A program made the translations under genes and the position numbers. Shown here in pieces: positions 7,195 to 16,263 of a stretch of DNA of 64,000 bases; within the stretch, counting starts at the first letter, position 1, and every line of letters begins with the position of its first letter. Source of the stretch: Myxococcaceae bacterium. Its GTDB lineage: Bacteria > Myxococcota > Myxococcia > Myxococcales > Myxococcaceae. The notes under the pieces were generated by a model that saw nothing but the letters and a program-made list of their open reading frames with translations, was not told the origin of the DNA and did not search any database. Where the stretch lies: positions 1-64,000 of the forward strand of contig JAIBBR010000006.1 in NCBI GenBank assembly GCA_019694575.1. Direction: 5' to 3'.

Positions 7195-8682
7195 CTACCG
7201 GTCTTTCTTGATACTGGGACCCCCTGGCCCCTTCTTCTTCTTCGTCAGCTGCAGCGAAACCACCGGGCCGATGCTTTCGGTAACTGTAATTTGCTGCGCT
7301 TCAAAACTTTCGCGCGAGATTTTCAGCACCGCCGGCAGCACCGTTTTTTCCAAAGAAACATCGACCGGAGTCACCCCGAGCGACTTGCCGTTCCATTCTA
7401 CCGTGGCACCCGCGGGCTCGCTGTTCACTTTGAAAGCCAATACTTCAGGAACAGCAGGTTCTATGGCAGCCGCTGCATCAAGCGCCGTGCCTTTGGCCAC
7501 GGGCGCTGGCAATGGCCGATTATCGATGGGCGTCGGCTCGGTTGAAATGGGCCGGTTCATCAACACCCAGCCAATGGCTCCCGCCGCGGCGAGACCAATG
7601 GCCCCGAGCGCATATTTCAGGTTGCCACCGCCGCGCTCGACGCGACTGGGCTGAGCGCCTTTGTGCGCTGCCTCGATTCTTTCATCACGCGGTATCAGCA
7701 GCGACAAGTCAGCCGCCTGCGAGAGCGTCAATTCGTCGAGCGTGGCCGGGTCAGCTTCTTTCGCCACCCGCTCGGCGTAAAGGTCTTGCATGAAGCGCGT
7801 GAGGTGCGCCGAGCTCGCGGCCAAGCCTTTCTTTTGAATGAATTCTTCGAGCGCCAACCGCAATGCACCGGCATCGGCGAACCGGTCTTTCGGGTTTTTC
7901 GAGAGCGCCTTCAACACCACCATGTCCAACTCACGCGGAATGGTGCTCACCAGCGACGCCGGCGGAGGTACCTGACACTGCTTCACCAACTTCTGCGAGA
8001 CGATGTCGCTGTCGCCTTTGAAGAGCCGCCGGTCAGTGAGCAGCTCCCACAGCACGATGCCGAGCGAGAAAATGTCTGAACGCGCGTCGAGCTCTTCGCC
8101 TTCAGCTTGCTCGGGCGACATGTAAGGAAACTTGCCCTTCAAAATGCCGGTCGCGGTGTGCTGCGCGCGGCCGGCCGCTTTGGCCACACCGAAGTCGATG
8201 ACTTTCACCCCGCCGTCGAAACCCACCAAAATGTTCTGCGGCGAAATGTCGCGGTGCACCAGGTTGAGCGGCTGCCCCTTCGAATCGCGCGACTTGTGCG
8301 CGTAGTCTAACCCCGCGGCCGCGTCGGCGATGATGCGCAACACCAACCCCACCGGTATGCGCTTGCCCGCCGCCCGCGCGGTTTTTTCAACCCGGCGCAC
8401 GTCTTCGCCGGCCACATATTCCATCACGATGAAGTGCGTGTTGCGCTCTTGGCCGAGCTCGAAAATCTGCGCGATGTTGGGGTGGTTCAAACGGGCCGCG
8501 ATGCGCGCCTCGTCCATAAACATGCTGAAGAACTCTTCGTCGTCGACCAGGTGCGGCAAAATTCGCTTCAGCACCACCATTTTCTCGAAGTTGGCGTTGC
8601 CCGTGCGCGCCAAAAAAACCTGGCCCATGCCACCGGCGGCCAGCTTCTTGAGCAGTTGGTATTTACCGAAGGGAATCGACAT
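7195..8682 (-). CDS. Ser/Thr protein kinase with PEGA domain
   Basis: 495 residues. The N-terminal kinase domain (about 7-285) has the glycine loop (AGGMGQV, 16-22), the catalytic Lys39 (VVLKRI), the loop HRDISPQN near 147 and DFG near 166, so it should be active. The HRD-S-PQN variant is common in myxobacterial kinases. One membrane segment (about 352-370) follows a basic stretch. A periplasmic PEGA-type domain (about 415-480) comes next, then a Lys-rich end. The likely role is a transmembrane sensor kinase with a cytoplasmic kinase and an envelope-binding tail. It stands directly upstream of the aspartyl protease gene (4-base gap), so the two are probably co-transcribed. Confidence 0.9.
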   Translation of the reverse strand: MSIPFGKYQLLKKLAAGGMGQVFLARTGNANFEKMVVLKRILPHLVDDEEFFSMFMDEARIAARLNHPNIAQIFELGQERNTHFIVMEYVAGEDVRRVEKTARAAGKRIPVGLVLRIIADAAAGLDYAHKSRDSKGQPLNLVHRDISPQNILVGFDGGVKVIDFGVAKAAGRAQHTATGILKGKFPYMSPEQAEGEELDARSDIFSLGIVLWELLTDRRLFKGDSDIVSQKLVKQCQVPPPASLVSTIPRELDMVVLKALSKNPKDRFADAGALRLALEEFIQKKGLAASSAHLTRFMQDLYAERVAKEADPATLDELTLSQAADLSLLIPRDERIEAAHKGAQPSRVERGGGNLKYALGAIGLAAAGAIGWVLMNRPISTEPTPIDNRPLPAPVAKGTALDAAAAIEPAVPEVLAFKVNSEPAGATVEWNGKSLGVTPVDVSLEKTVLPAVLKISRESFEAQQITVTESIGPVVSLQLTKKKKGPGGPSIKKDR

Positions 8683-8714
8683 GTCGAAAGAGAAAGGCCT
8701 TAAAGCCTACCAAG

Positions 8715-9476
8715 TCATACCTTGAGCTTGTACCCCGACTTGAGCAAGGCGTACGCCACTGCGGTGGTGATAACCGTCAGAACCAAAAGCAGGGCCGCGC
8801 CAAAGGCCACCTGACCGTGGGCCAGCCCCAGCATTCCGTAGCGCAAACCTTCCACCATGTGCACTACCGGGTTGAACAGGCTCAAGGTACGAAAAGGTTC
8901 CGGCAGCTTGTCGACTGAATAGAAAACGCCTCCCAAGAAGGTCAGCGGCAACATGAAGAACGTGGGAAAAAAGTTAATCTGCTCGAACTTTTCGGCCCAC
9001 AGCCCAGCGAGCAGCCCCAACATTGAGAACACGTAACTTGCGGTAAGTAAAAAGAAAATCGTCGCGCCCCAATGCAGGCTGGGCATGCCGGTGAAGAACA
9101 GCGCCACGCCCCAGGTGAGCAAGCCAACGAGTAAGCCGCGCACCATCGCGCCCACAATGAAGGCGATGAGCAATTCCATTGGTCCCAGCGGCGCCACCAG
9201 CAGGTCAACCAGCGTGCCCTGAATTTTGGTGATGAAGAGCGACGAGCTCGAATTCAAAAACGCATTGTTGGCGATGCCCAGAAACACCAAACCAGGCACG
9301 ATGAAGCGAATGTACGGCACACCTTCTAAATCAGTCTGCCGCGCGCCCAGCGTGTAGCCGAACACCACGAAGTACAACGTGGTTGAGATGAGCGGCGACA
9401 ACACCGTCTGGCCCGGCACTTTCAAAAACCGGCGCACCTCTTTGCTCAGCAACGTTCGCGTACCGACGACGTTCAT
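8715..9476 (-). CDS. ABC-2 type transporter permease (YadH-like)
   Basis: 253 residues with about six hydrophobic segments and the ABC-2 family ending FNPVVHMVEGLRYGMLG (about 203-219), which is typical of YadH/NodJ/DrrB-type permeases. It forms the membrane half of an exporter with the ATPase encoded just upstream; the start overlaps the ATPase stop by four bases. The substrate (drug, lipid or polysaccharide) is not evident. Confidence 0.9.
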   Translation of the reverse strand: MNVVGTRTLLSKEVRRFLKVPGQTVLSPLISTTLYFVVFGYTLGARQTDLEGVPYIRFIVPGLVFLGIANNAFLNSSSSLFITKIQGTLVDLLVAPLGPMELLIAFIVGAMVRGLLVGLLTWGVALFFTGMPSLHWGATIFFLLTASYVFSMLGLLAGLWAEKFEQINFFPTFFMLPLTFLGGVFYSVDKLPEPFRTLSLFNPVVHMVEGLRYGMLGLAHGQVAFGAALLLVLTVITTAVAYALLKSGYKLKV

Positions 9477-10432
9477 GCTGACACCTCGGCTCCACCGCCG
9501 TTTTGCAACACGCGCAGCAGCACGTCTTCGAGCTTGGCGGCTTTGAGCGACACTTCGGCAATTTCCATATTCGCGGCATAGAGCTGGCCCAGCAGCGCCG
9601 GCGCTTTCGCCGTGCCGTGGCGCTCGATGAATGACGCACCCATTTGGTCAGCGCTGAGCACCATGCCTTGCTCCTGCAGCTTCGCCGGCAGCGCCGTTTG
9701 CGTTTGGCCGAAACGCACTTCGAGCCGCCGCTCGCCCAGCCGCGCCATCAACGCGCTTTTTTCTTCAACCAAGAGCAGCCGGCCTTTGTCGATGATGCCA
9801 ATGCGGTCGGCGAGCTCTTCGGCTTCTTCCAGGTAGTGCGTGGTGAGCACCACGGTGGTGCCCTCGGCCTTCAATTTGCGAACGTAGCTCCACAAGTCGC
9901 GGCGCAGCTCGACGTCGACGCCGGCGGTGGGCTCGTCTAAAAACACCAGCTTCGGCCGGTGTACCAACGCCTTGGCGATGAGCAGCCGCCGCTTCATGCC
10001 GCCTGAAAGCGTGCGGGTAATGGTGTCGCCTTTGCTCGTCAGGTCGAGCGCGGCGAGCAATTCTTCAATGCGCGCTGGGTCGGCTTTTTTGCCGAAGAAG
10101 CCGGCTTGAAATGCGAGCACTTGGCGCACGGTGAAGAAAGGGTCGAAATTGACTTCTTGAGGCACCAGGCCCACGAAGTAACGCGGAGGCAACGGGTCAG
10201 TCTCGAGATCGTGCCCGAAGATGCGCACCGTGCCGCTGGTTTTTTTCACCAGGCCGCACACCGCGCCGATGAGCGTCGTCTTGCCGGCGCCGTTGGGGCC
10301 GAGCAGCGCGAAAATTTCGCCCTGGGGAATTTGGAGTGAGACGTCTTCGAGCGCGACCAGCTTGGGGAAACGCTTGGTCAAATGCGCAATGTCCAACACG
10401 GGGGTTTCTGGCACGGCGCCGACACATGCCAC
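9473..10432 (-). CDS. ABC transporter ATP-binding protein (YadG-like)
   Basis: 319 residues. Walker A is GPNGAGKTT (45-53), the signature is LSGGMKRR (near 140) and Walker B is LVFLDEPTAGVD (near 158). The H-loop follows in LTTHYLEEAEEL. The C-terminal extension of about 90 residues is usual for ATPases of ABC-2 exporters. It powers the adjacent permease. The start is uncertain: GTG 10432, GTG 10414 and GTG 10399 are all possible and none has a clear ribosome-binding site. Confidence 0.92.
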   Translation of the reverse strand: MACVGAVPETPVLDIAHLTKRFPKLVALEDVSLQIPQGEIFALLGPNGAGKTTLIGAVCGLVKKTSGTVRIFGHDLETDPLPPRYFVGLVPQEVNFDPFFTVRQVLAFQAGFFGKKADPARIEELLAALDLTSKGDTITRTLSGGMKRRLLIAKALVHRPKLVFLDEPTAGVDVELRRDLWSYVRKLKAEGTTVVLTTHYLEEAEELADRIGIIDKGRLLLVEEKSALMARLGERRLEVRFGQTQTALPAKLQEQGMVLSADQMGASFIERHGTAKAPALLGQLYAANMEIAEVSLKAAKLEDVLLRVLQNGGGAEVSA

Positions 10433-10562
10433 TTGTTGCCAGTGCCCGTCAGCTGCTTAAACAACCAGGGCAGCGAATTTTCAATGTCTGCGATTCGCGA
10501 AAGCCGTTCTAGAGATGATCGCGAGTATGGTGCGCCGCCTTTCGTTCAGTGGGGGTCGTCTC

Positions 10563-13145
10563 ATGCGTCGCGTGCCTTACTTCATCACCTTCATTGCCTG
10601 GGGTGCCCTGTTCACCAGCTGTGAAGTGTCGAGCCGTTTCGATTGCTCGTCACAGCCTTGCCCGAGCGGCCAACGCTGCAGCGCCCAGTACAAATTGTGT
10701 GTCGCTGAAGAAGGGCCGGTGGTGACGGTGACTTCGCCTTTGGCCATGGCGGTGGTGCCGGGCAATGCGCTGAAAGTAGCAGGCACGGTCAAAGACGCTT
10801 CTGAAGGCGCGGTGACGTTGGTGATTTCAGGTGAGGGTGCGAATGTCGAGCCCGTCACCATCGACGCAGACGGGCACTTCGAGGTGGAGCTGCCCTTGGG
10901 CCCGATGGACTACGCGCCTTTCACGGTGACGTTGAAAGCCACTGACGCAACGGGCATTTCGTCGAGCACTGAAGTGGCGGTGCATGTCGACAACGTGAAG
11001 CCGCGCTGCGCCCTTCTCAACCCGACTGATGCGGGCTTTTTGAATGGCCGGGGTGACGCCGTCTTTCGCATTCAGTTCGATGACGGCTCGCCAAGCTTGA
11101 GCCAGCAGCAGCTCGCGGTCGACGGGTCGCCGCTCACCGCGACGCTGGCAAATGGCGTGGTGACGGCTGAGTGGGGAGCGGCTCCAGTTGAAAATGGTGT
11201 CGCCCATACGATGCGTTACCTGCTCGCCGATGCCGCGGGTAATGCGTGTGAAGGGCAAGGTTCTTTCTTGTTGGACAACGTGCCTCCGGTGTTGACGGTG
11301 AGTCAGCCAATGCCGAACGCGCTTTTGAACAACGCGTGGTTTACCAATACGCCGTGGGTGTCGGGGCCTGCGGCGACTGATGAGTCGAACCCTGCTCCGA
11401 CGGTGACGGTGAATTGGGGCGACGGCGCAGGCGCCAAGCCCACCACGGCGGTTGATGGCGGTTATCGCTTCGTGGTGTCGAAGGTCGATGAAGACTTTCA
11501 GGTACACCCAGTGACAGTGACGGCGACTGACTGGGCGGGAAATACGACTGAAGTAGCGGTGCCGGTGACGGTCGACACGGTGGCTCCGCGGATTACATTT
11601 TTGAGCCCTGATGCGGGAGCGCGCTTCAACGCCGCGTCGTTTCAAGGAACGAATGAGGTGACGGTGACTGTCGACGTGCAAGACGGCGATGACGTTGTGA
11701 GCGCGTCGGTCAGCGTGGGGGGAGCCGCGTTCAGCCCGGTCATTGGTAGCTCGCTGAAGGTGCCCACCAGCGCCACCGATAACCCCAAGCTGTACCCAGT
11801 GAAGCTGCATGCGGTTGATCAGGCTGGCAATGAGAGTGAGCAGACACTCGAATTTTCTGTCGACCGGGTGGCTCCGACAGTGGTGAGCACGACGCCGGCC
11901 AACAACACCCGCAACTTCGATTATGAGCAGGGTGTGAGCGTGCAGTTTTCAGAGGCGATGGCGGTCTCGTCTCCAGCGGTCGCGGGGCTCACAACAGGTT
12001 CCAGCTGGACCAGCGGAGACACGAAGTGGACTTGGTCTCCAGCCGCCGACACCGTTTACGATTTCACCGTCGCGCCCATTACCGATGCGTATGGCAATGC
12101 ACTCGTGACTCAGCCTTCATTTCGATTCATCACTGCACCCGCTCGCCCCGCCGCGGGCCTCTTGCTGAACGATGTTTCGGATTTCGAGGTTTCCACTGAC
12201 CCTGATGGAGCAATTTCCCTTTTCACAGTGAGCACAGGGCCGAACAAGACATACACGTGGGGACGCTTCAACACCAAAACGGCTCAGTTCGAGGTGCTTT
12301 CAACCATTACATTTGTTCCCATATTGATGATTTCTTTAGAACGCTGGGCACTGTTTTCCTGGCGAAATGTGCTTCCAGATTTAACTGCCGAGCGCATCGT
12401 AGGGCTAACAACGAAATCAAACTTATCAGCATCAGCGTTTGAGTCGACCTGGAACATCAATGGAATGTCGGAGACGCGTGCGTCAGCAACTGGGTTGGTG
12501 CCCATTCCACCCATGGCAAATGAACCAGCTGGAAGCGGTCGTGTCGGGTACCTGAACGGCTCAAGCTACGAAAGAAGCGGCCGTCAACCAATCGCCTTAG
12601 GCGTGTCACCCAATTTCGTCGCATATACCGACAACCGCTTCGAAGCCATCGAGGTCAATCCACCAAACGCCAAGCTGCAAATATATGAGTGCCACAAGAC
12701 TTCACAGGGAGACACCGTCTGCGACCTTCACGCCGTCGAGACACTGGCTACCGACATAAATACCGATCACGCGTTTCGGGCTGTATCGACATCTAGCTGC
12801 TCCGTTTACTCGTACCGAACGGCCGCGGGACAGCAAGATCAATTTATCTTCCGAGGCGTCTGCGACAATTCTCCATTCTGCGTTGTCAGGTACAAGGAGA
12901 ACCCAGTCTACTCGACCCGATATGCACCTACTTCGGTCAATGACCAGTTGGTGCGCACTATCGGACTTTCAAACACTTTCTTCGTTCAGACGCGCACTTG
13001 TTACGGTGCTAGTAGCTGGACGCAGGTAGGAAACTCGTTCTTCGAAAATGGCATCCATTCCTATCGTCCAGTTGCATCTGGCCCTAAGTATGGCGCGTTG
13101 TACTTGACTCAGTTTAGCCAGCTGAAGCTCTATTGGGCCAACTGA
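10563..13145 (+). CDS. multi-domain Ig-like surface lipoprotein
   Basis: 860 residues, starting at an ATG that gives a signal peptide ending in ALFTSC (lipoprotein). A short Cys-rich module (C-x4-C-x5-C-x6-C) follows. About four tandem beta-sandwich repeats then occur (about 35-430), each ending with D-[NTR]-V-[KPA]-P, as in bacterial Ig-like/cadherin-like domains. The fifth (about 430-520, beginning VAPTVVSTTPANN) resembles the SbsA-type Big_5 domain. The last 330 residues are of unknown fold, and their DNA (about 12170-13140) is visibly more AT-rich than the rest. It is probably cell-surface, adhesive or structural. The stop overlaps the next start (TGATG). Confidence 0.78.
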   Translation: MRRVPYFITFIAWGALFTSCEVSSRFDCSSQPCPSGQRCSAQYKLCVAEEGPVVTVTSPLAMAVVPGNALKVAGTVKDASEGAVTLVISGEGANVEPVTIDADGHFEVELPLGPMDYAPFTVTLKATDATGISSSTEVAVHVDNVKPRCALLNPTDAGFLNGRGDAVFRIQFDDGSPSLSQQQLAVDGSPLTATLANGVVTAEWGAAPVENGVAHTMRYLLADAAGNACEGQGSFLLDNVPPVLTVSQPMPNALLNNAWFTNTPWVSGPAATDESNPAPTVTVNWGDGAGAKPTTAVDGGYRFVVSKVDEDFQVHPVTVTATDWAGNTTEVAVPVTVDTVAPRITFLSPDAGARFNAASFQGTNEVTVTVDVQDGDDVVSASVSVGGAAFSPVIGSSLKVPTSATDNPKLYPVKLHAVDQAGNESEQTLEFSVDRVAPTVVSTTPANNTRNFDYEQGVSVQFSEAMAVSSPAVAGLTTGSSWTSGDTKWTWSPAADTVYDFTVAPITDAYGNALVTQPSFRFITAPARPAAGLLLNDVSDFEVSTDPDGAISLFTVSTGPNKTYTWGRFNTKTAQFEVLSTITFVPILMISLERWALFSWRNVLPDLTAERIVGLTTKSNLSASAFESTWNINGMSETRASATGLVPIPPMANEPAGSGRVGYLNGSSYERSGRQPIALGVSPNFVAYTDNRFEAIEVNPPNAKLQIYECHKTSQGDTVCDLHAVETLATDINTDHAFRAVSTSSCSVYSYRTAAGQQDQFIFRGVCDNSPFCVVRYKENPVYSTRYAPTSVNDQLVRTIGLSNTFFVQTRTCYGASSWTQVGNSFFENGIHSYRPVASGPKYGALYLTQFSQLKLYWAN

Positions 13146-13582
13146 TGCGCCGTATTTCTTTGTCATTGCTGAGCATTGCGCTGTTGCTGCCGATTCCCGC
13201 GGTCGCCGCTGATCAACAACCTTCACTGCAAGCCCAGTCAACTCAGCAACGCACCTGGAAATCAGTCTTCGGCTTGTCACTCACCGGCGCGGGCCTGGTG
13301 TCAGCCGGCACAGGTATCGCCCGGCTGCTCCAAAGCAATGACTTCGCCTTTCGCGCAGGGCAGTACCCACAGGCAGAAGTGAACGTCAACGACAGCGACA
13401 TCAACTGGCTCATCACCGAAAGCCGCGCCGCACGCACCCAAAGCCTGCTGCTCCTCACGCTCGGAGGCGCTGCGGTCATCGGCGGCGTTTTGCTCTACGC
13501 GCTCGACACACCGACTGACGTCAACGTGACCGTCGGCATCGCTCCCGGAGCGACAGACCTCGTTCTCACCTGGCGTTGGTAG
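13145..13582 (+). CDS. small membrane protein, unknown function
   Basis: 145 residues. An N-terminal signal peptide is cleaved after about AVAA (residue 22), followed by a Gln/Ser-rich stretch and two hydrophobic segments (about 38-56 and 98-118). These are separated by a polar region predicted to face the periplasm. The ending VTVGIAPGATDLVLTWRW looks like a beta strand. The start is fixed by the TGATG overlap with the Ig-like lipoprotein, so the pair is likely one transcriptional unit. No family was recognised. Confidence 0.7.
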   Translation: MRRISLSLLSIALLLPIPAVAADQQPSLQAQSTQQRTWKSVFGLSLTGAGLVSAGTGIARLLQSNDFAFRAGQYPQAEVNVNDSDINWLITESRAARTQSLLLLTLGGAAVIGGVLLYALDTPTDVNVTVGIAPGATDLVLTWRW

Positions 13583-13654
13583 CTGCGCCTTCTCATACAT
13601 CAAGCTGGCTTGGGCCTCTGCCTCAAGTAGGCTCGCCCTCATGCCAGGAGCGCG

Positions 13655-15625
13655 ATGAGCATCGACATGTCGCGATACCTCTCTCTTTACGTGGGAGAGG
13701 CCACCGAGCACCTCGAGGCCTTAGGCCGCGACCTGGTGAAGCTCGAGCCACACGCCCCGCGCGCGCTCATTGACGGCATGTTTCGGCACGCGCATTCAGT
13801 CAAAGGCATGGCCGCGTCGATGGGCTTCGAGTCGACCGCCAAGCTCGCCCACCGCACCGAAGACCTGCTCGACGCGTTGCGTGCTGACGCTTCGAAAGCC
13901 GACAAACGCACCGTCGACTTACTGCTCGCCGCCAACGACGCCATGGTGCGCCACGTGCGCGCCGCCTCTGAAAGCCAACCCTGCGAAGACGTCAACACGC
14001 TGCTCGAGCAACTCACCGCCCGCTTGTTGCAGCTGACCGGCTCATCAGGCTCCACCACCAAGGTCGCCCATGTGCAAGGCGCTCTCGCTGCGCCCGCGCC
14101 CACCAACAGCGCATTTTCCACTCCACCCCGCTTCGCTTTGAAAGTGAAAGTCTCGCCCACCAGCGCCACGCCCGGGGTGCGCGCGTTTCTCGTCTACAAA
14201 CGCATGTCGATGATGGGCAACGTCTTCGACTTGAAGCCCAACTTAGAAGAGCTCAAAGCCGGCCGCATTTCCGAAGGGCTGGTGTCGCTCGAGCTCGAAA
14301 CCAGCGAAGGCGAAGAACGCATCGCCACCACGCTGCGCACCATCGCCGAAGTGGAGCTGCTCAGCGTACGCAATGTCACCCATGAAACACAGGCACCCGC
14401 ACCGCCACCTGCTCCCACCGAAGCGCCGACCGACGCGCCGCGCGTGGTGGGGCAAGAACCCGCGCGCACGGTGAAGGTGCGCACCGAGCTGCTCGACCAA
14501 ATGCTCGACGGCGCGGGTGAGCTGTTGCTCGCCACCGCCCGCGTGCGTGAAGTGGGCAAGGCGCTGCCTGCCGCCAGCCGCGCGCCGCTCGAAGAAGCCG
14601 TCGACCGCCTGCACGGCTTGGTGAAAGACCTGCACGGCAAAGTAATGAAGGCGCGCATGACGCCAATTGCTGTCATCACCGACCGGCTGCCCCGCGCCGC
14701 CCGCGACATCGCCCGCCGCCGTGAACGCGAAGTCGAGCTCTCTATCGCTGGCGCCGACATCGAGCTCGACCGCTCCATTTTAGACGAGCTCGCTGACCCG
14801 CTCCTCCATTTGCTGCGCAACGCGGTAGACCACGGCATCGAGCCTTCGGCCGAGCGTGAAGCGAAAGGCAAAAGCGCCAAAGGCCACGTGCAAGTCACAG
14901 TACGGCGTGGGCGAGACCGGGTGATTTTAGATTTAGAAGACGACGGCCGCGGCATCGACGCCGAAAAATTGAAGACGCTCGCGGTGCGCAACGGGCTGCT
15001 CACGGCCGAAGCGGCGGCTACTCTGTCTGACCGCGCCGCGTGGCTGTTGTGCTGCTTACCAGGCATTTCTACCGCCACTGACATCACCGATATTTCTGGC
15101 CGCGGCGTAGGCATGGACGCCGTGAAACGCGCCGTCGAAAACGTGGGCGGCACACTGGAAATCGAATCGAAGCCGGGGCGGGGCACCAAGTTCAGCCTCA
15201 ACCTGCCTCTCACCGTGGCGGTGGTGACGCTGCTGCTGGTTGAAGCAGGCGACGAAATTTACGGCTTACCCATTTCGAAAGTCGCCGGCGTGGTGGAAGC
15301 CCAGCAATCGCAACTCTCGCGCAGCCAAACCTCGACGCTCATTTCTTTCGGTACAGGGTTGGTGCCCGTCTACGGACTTTCAGAATTGCTGCAATTGCCC
15401 ATGGGCGGGCGCGCTGACGAAGGGCCGGTATTGCCCTTGGTGGTGATGGAAGGTGAAGGCAGCAAAATCGCGCTCAAGGTTGAAAAGCTGCTCGGCCAAG
15501 AAGAAGCGGTGCTCAAGCCGCTCTCGCGCCCGCTCGACCTGGTGCCCGGCTTGTCAGGCGTGACTTTGTTGGGAAACGGGCGGCCCATCTTCGTGCTCGA
15601 CGTGCCTCGGCTGTTACCGGCATAA
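13655..15625 (+). CDS. cheA: chemotaxis histidine kinase CheA
   Basis: 656 residues preceded by a good ribosome-binding site (AGGAG). The order is: Hpt domain with phospho-acceptor His47 (HAHSVKG), an Ala/Pro linker with a possible P2-like module (about 150-235), a dimerisation domain (about 270-340), the ATPase domain and a CheW-like C-terminus (about 525-655). The ATPase domain has LRNAVDHGIE (N box), DDGRGID (G1) and GRGVGMDAVK (G2). It should autophosphorylate and pass phosphate to a CheY. No cheY, cheW or receptor gene is adjacent, only a cheC-like gene 28 bases downstream. Confidence 0.93.
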   Translation: MSIDMSRYLSLYVGEATEHLEALGRDLVKLEPHAPRALIDGMFRHAHSVKGMAASMGFESTAKLAHRTEDLLDALRADASKADKRTVDLLLAANDAMVRHVRAASESQPCEDVNTLLEQLTARLLQLTGSSGSTTKVAHVQGALAAPAPTNSAFSTPPRFALKVKVSPTSATPGVRAFLVYKRMSMMGNVFDLKPNLEELKAGRISEGLVSLELETSEGEERIATTLRTIAEVELLSVRNVTHETQAPAPPPAPTEAPTDAPRVVGQEPARTVKVRTELLDQMLDGAGELLLATARVREVGKALPAASRAPLEEAVDRLHGLVKDLHGKVMKARMTPIAVITDRLPRAARDIARRREREVELSIAGADIELDRSILDELADPLLHLLRNAVDHGIEPSAEREAKGKSAKGHVQVTVRRGRDRVILDLEDDGRGIDAEKLKTLAVRNGLLTAEAAATLSDRAAWLLCCLPGISTATDITDISGRGVGMDAVKRAVENVGGTLEIESKPGRGTKFSLNLPLTVAVVTLLLVEAGDEIYGLPISKVAGVVEAQQSQLSRSQTSTLISFGTGLVPVYGLSELLQLPMGGRADEGPVLPLVVMEGEGSKIALKVEKLLGQEEAVLKPLSRPLDLVPGLSGVTLLGNGRPIFVLDVPRLLPA

Positions 15626-15653
15626 CCCCTTCGCTCACATACAGTCTTCACCC

Positions 15654-16247
15654 ATGCGCGGCCCCACCGATTTACAGCGAGATGCTCTGTGCGAATTGGC
15701 GCACATCGGCGCGGGCAGCGCAGCCAACACCTTGTCGCGGTTGATGGGCGGCCGGCCGGTGCGCATTGACGTGCCCCAATTGGCGCTCGCTGACCCGGCG
15801 CAATTGACGGGGTTACTCGGAGGCCCCGGCAAACGGGTGATGGTGGCCGAGTTTTCCATCGAAGGCGGCGTTGACGGCCTGTTGTGGTGGGTGTTGCCCT
15901 TCGAAGACGCGCGGCGCTTGGGAGGCACGCTGCTGCGCAAGGCGCCCGCCTCAGTGCATTTTTCGCACGACGAAGTGGGAGCGTTGGCAGAAGCGGCGAA
16001 CATCGTGGCGTCGGCCTGCTTGTCTTCATTGGGAGACATGGTGGGCTTAAAGCTCTTGCCTTCTCCGCCCGACGTGGCTGACGGCGACATGGGCACGCTG
16101 CTCAAGAGCAGTGGGCAAAAACGTTTCATCGCGGTGCACAGCGGGTTTCACTCGAGCGACGAGCCGCTCTTTCACGGGCACCTGCTCTATTTGCTGACGC
16201 CTGAAAGCGTGAAGCAGATTTTCAAGCAGCTCACGGTACGTCGGTGA
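15654..16247 (+). CDS. CheC-like phosphatase/regulator
   Basis: 197 residues of the CheC/FliY/CheX-like family. In the family each active site reads D/S-x3-E-x2-N and removes phosphate from CheY. Here the first site is D10-x3-E14-x2-H17, with His replacing the Asn. The second is E113-x2-N116 with Gly109 in place of Asp/Ser. Both half-sites are therefore altered and activity may be reduced. It follows cheA directly and is probably co-transcribed. It could instead be a scaffold that binds CheY-P or CheA. Confidence 0.8.
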   Translation: MRGPTDLQRDALCELAHIGAGSAANTLSRLMGGRPVRIDVPQLALADPAQLTGLLGGPGKRVMVAEFSIEGGVDGLLWWVLPFEDARRLGGTLLRKAPASVHFSHDEVGALAEAANIVASACLSSLGDMVGLKLLPSPPDVADGDMGTLLKSSGQKRFIAVHSGFHSSDEPLFHGHLLYLLTPESVKQIFKQLTVRR

Positions 16248-16263
16248 CCGAGCACGCCGGCCG

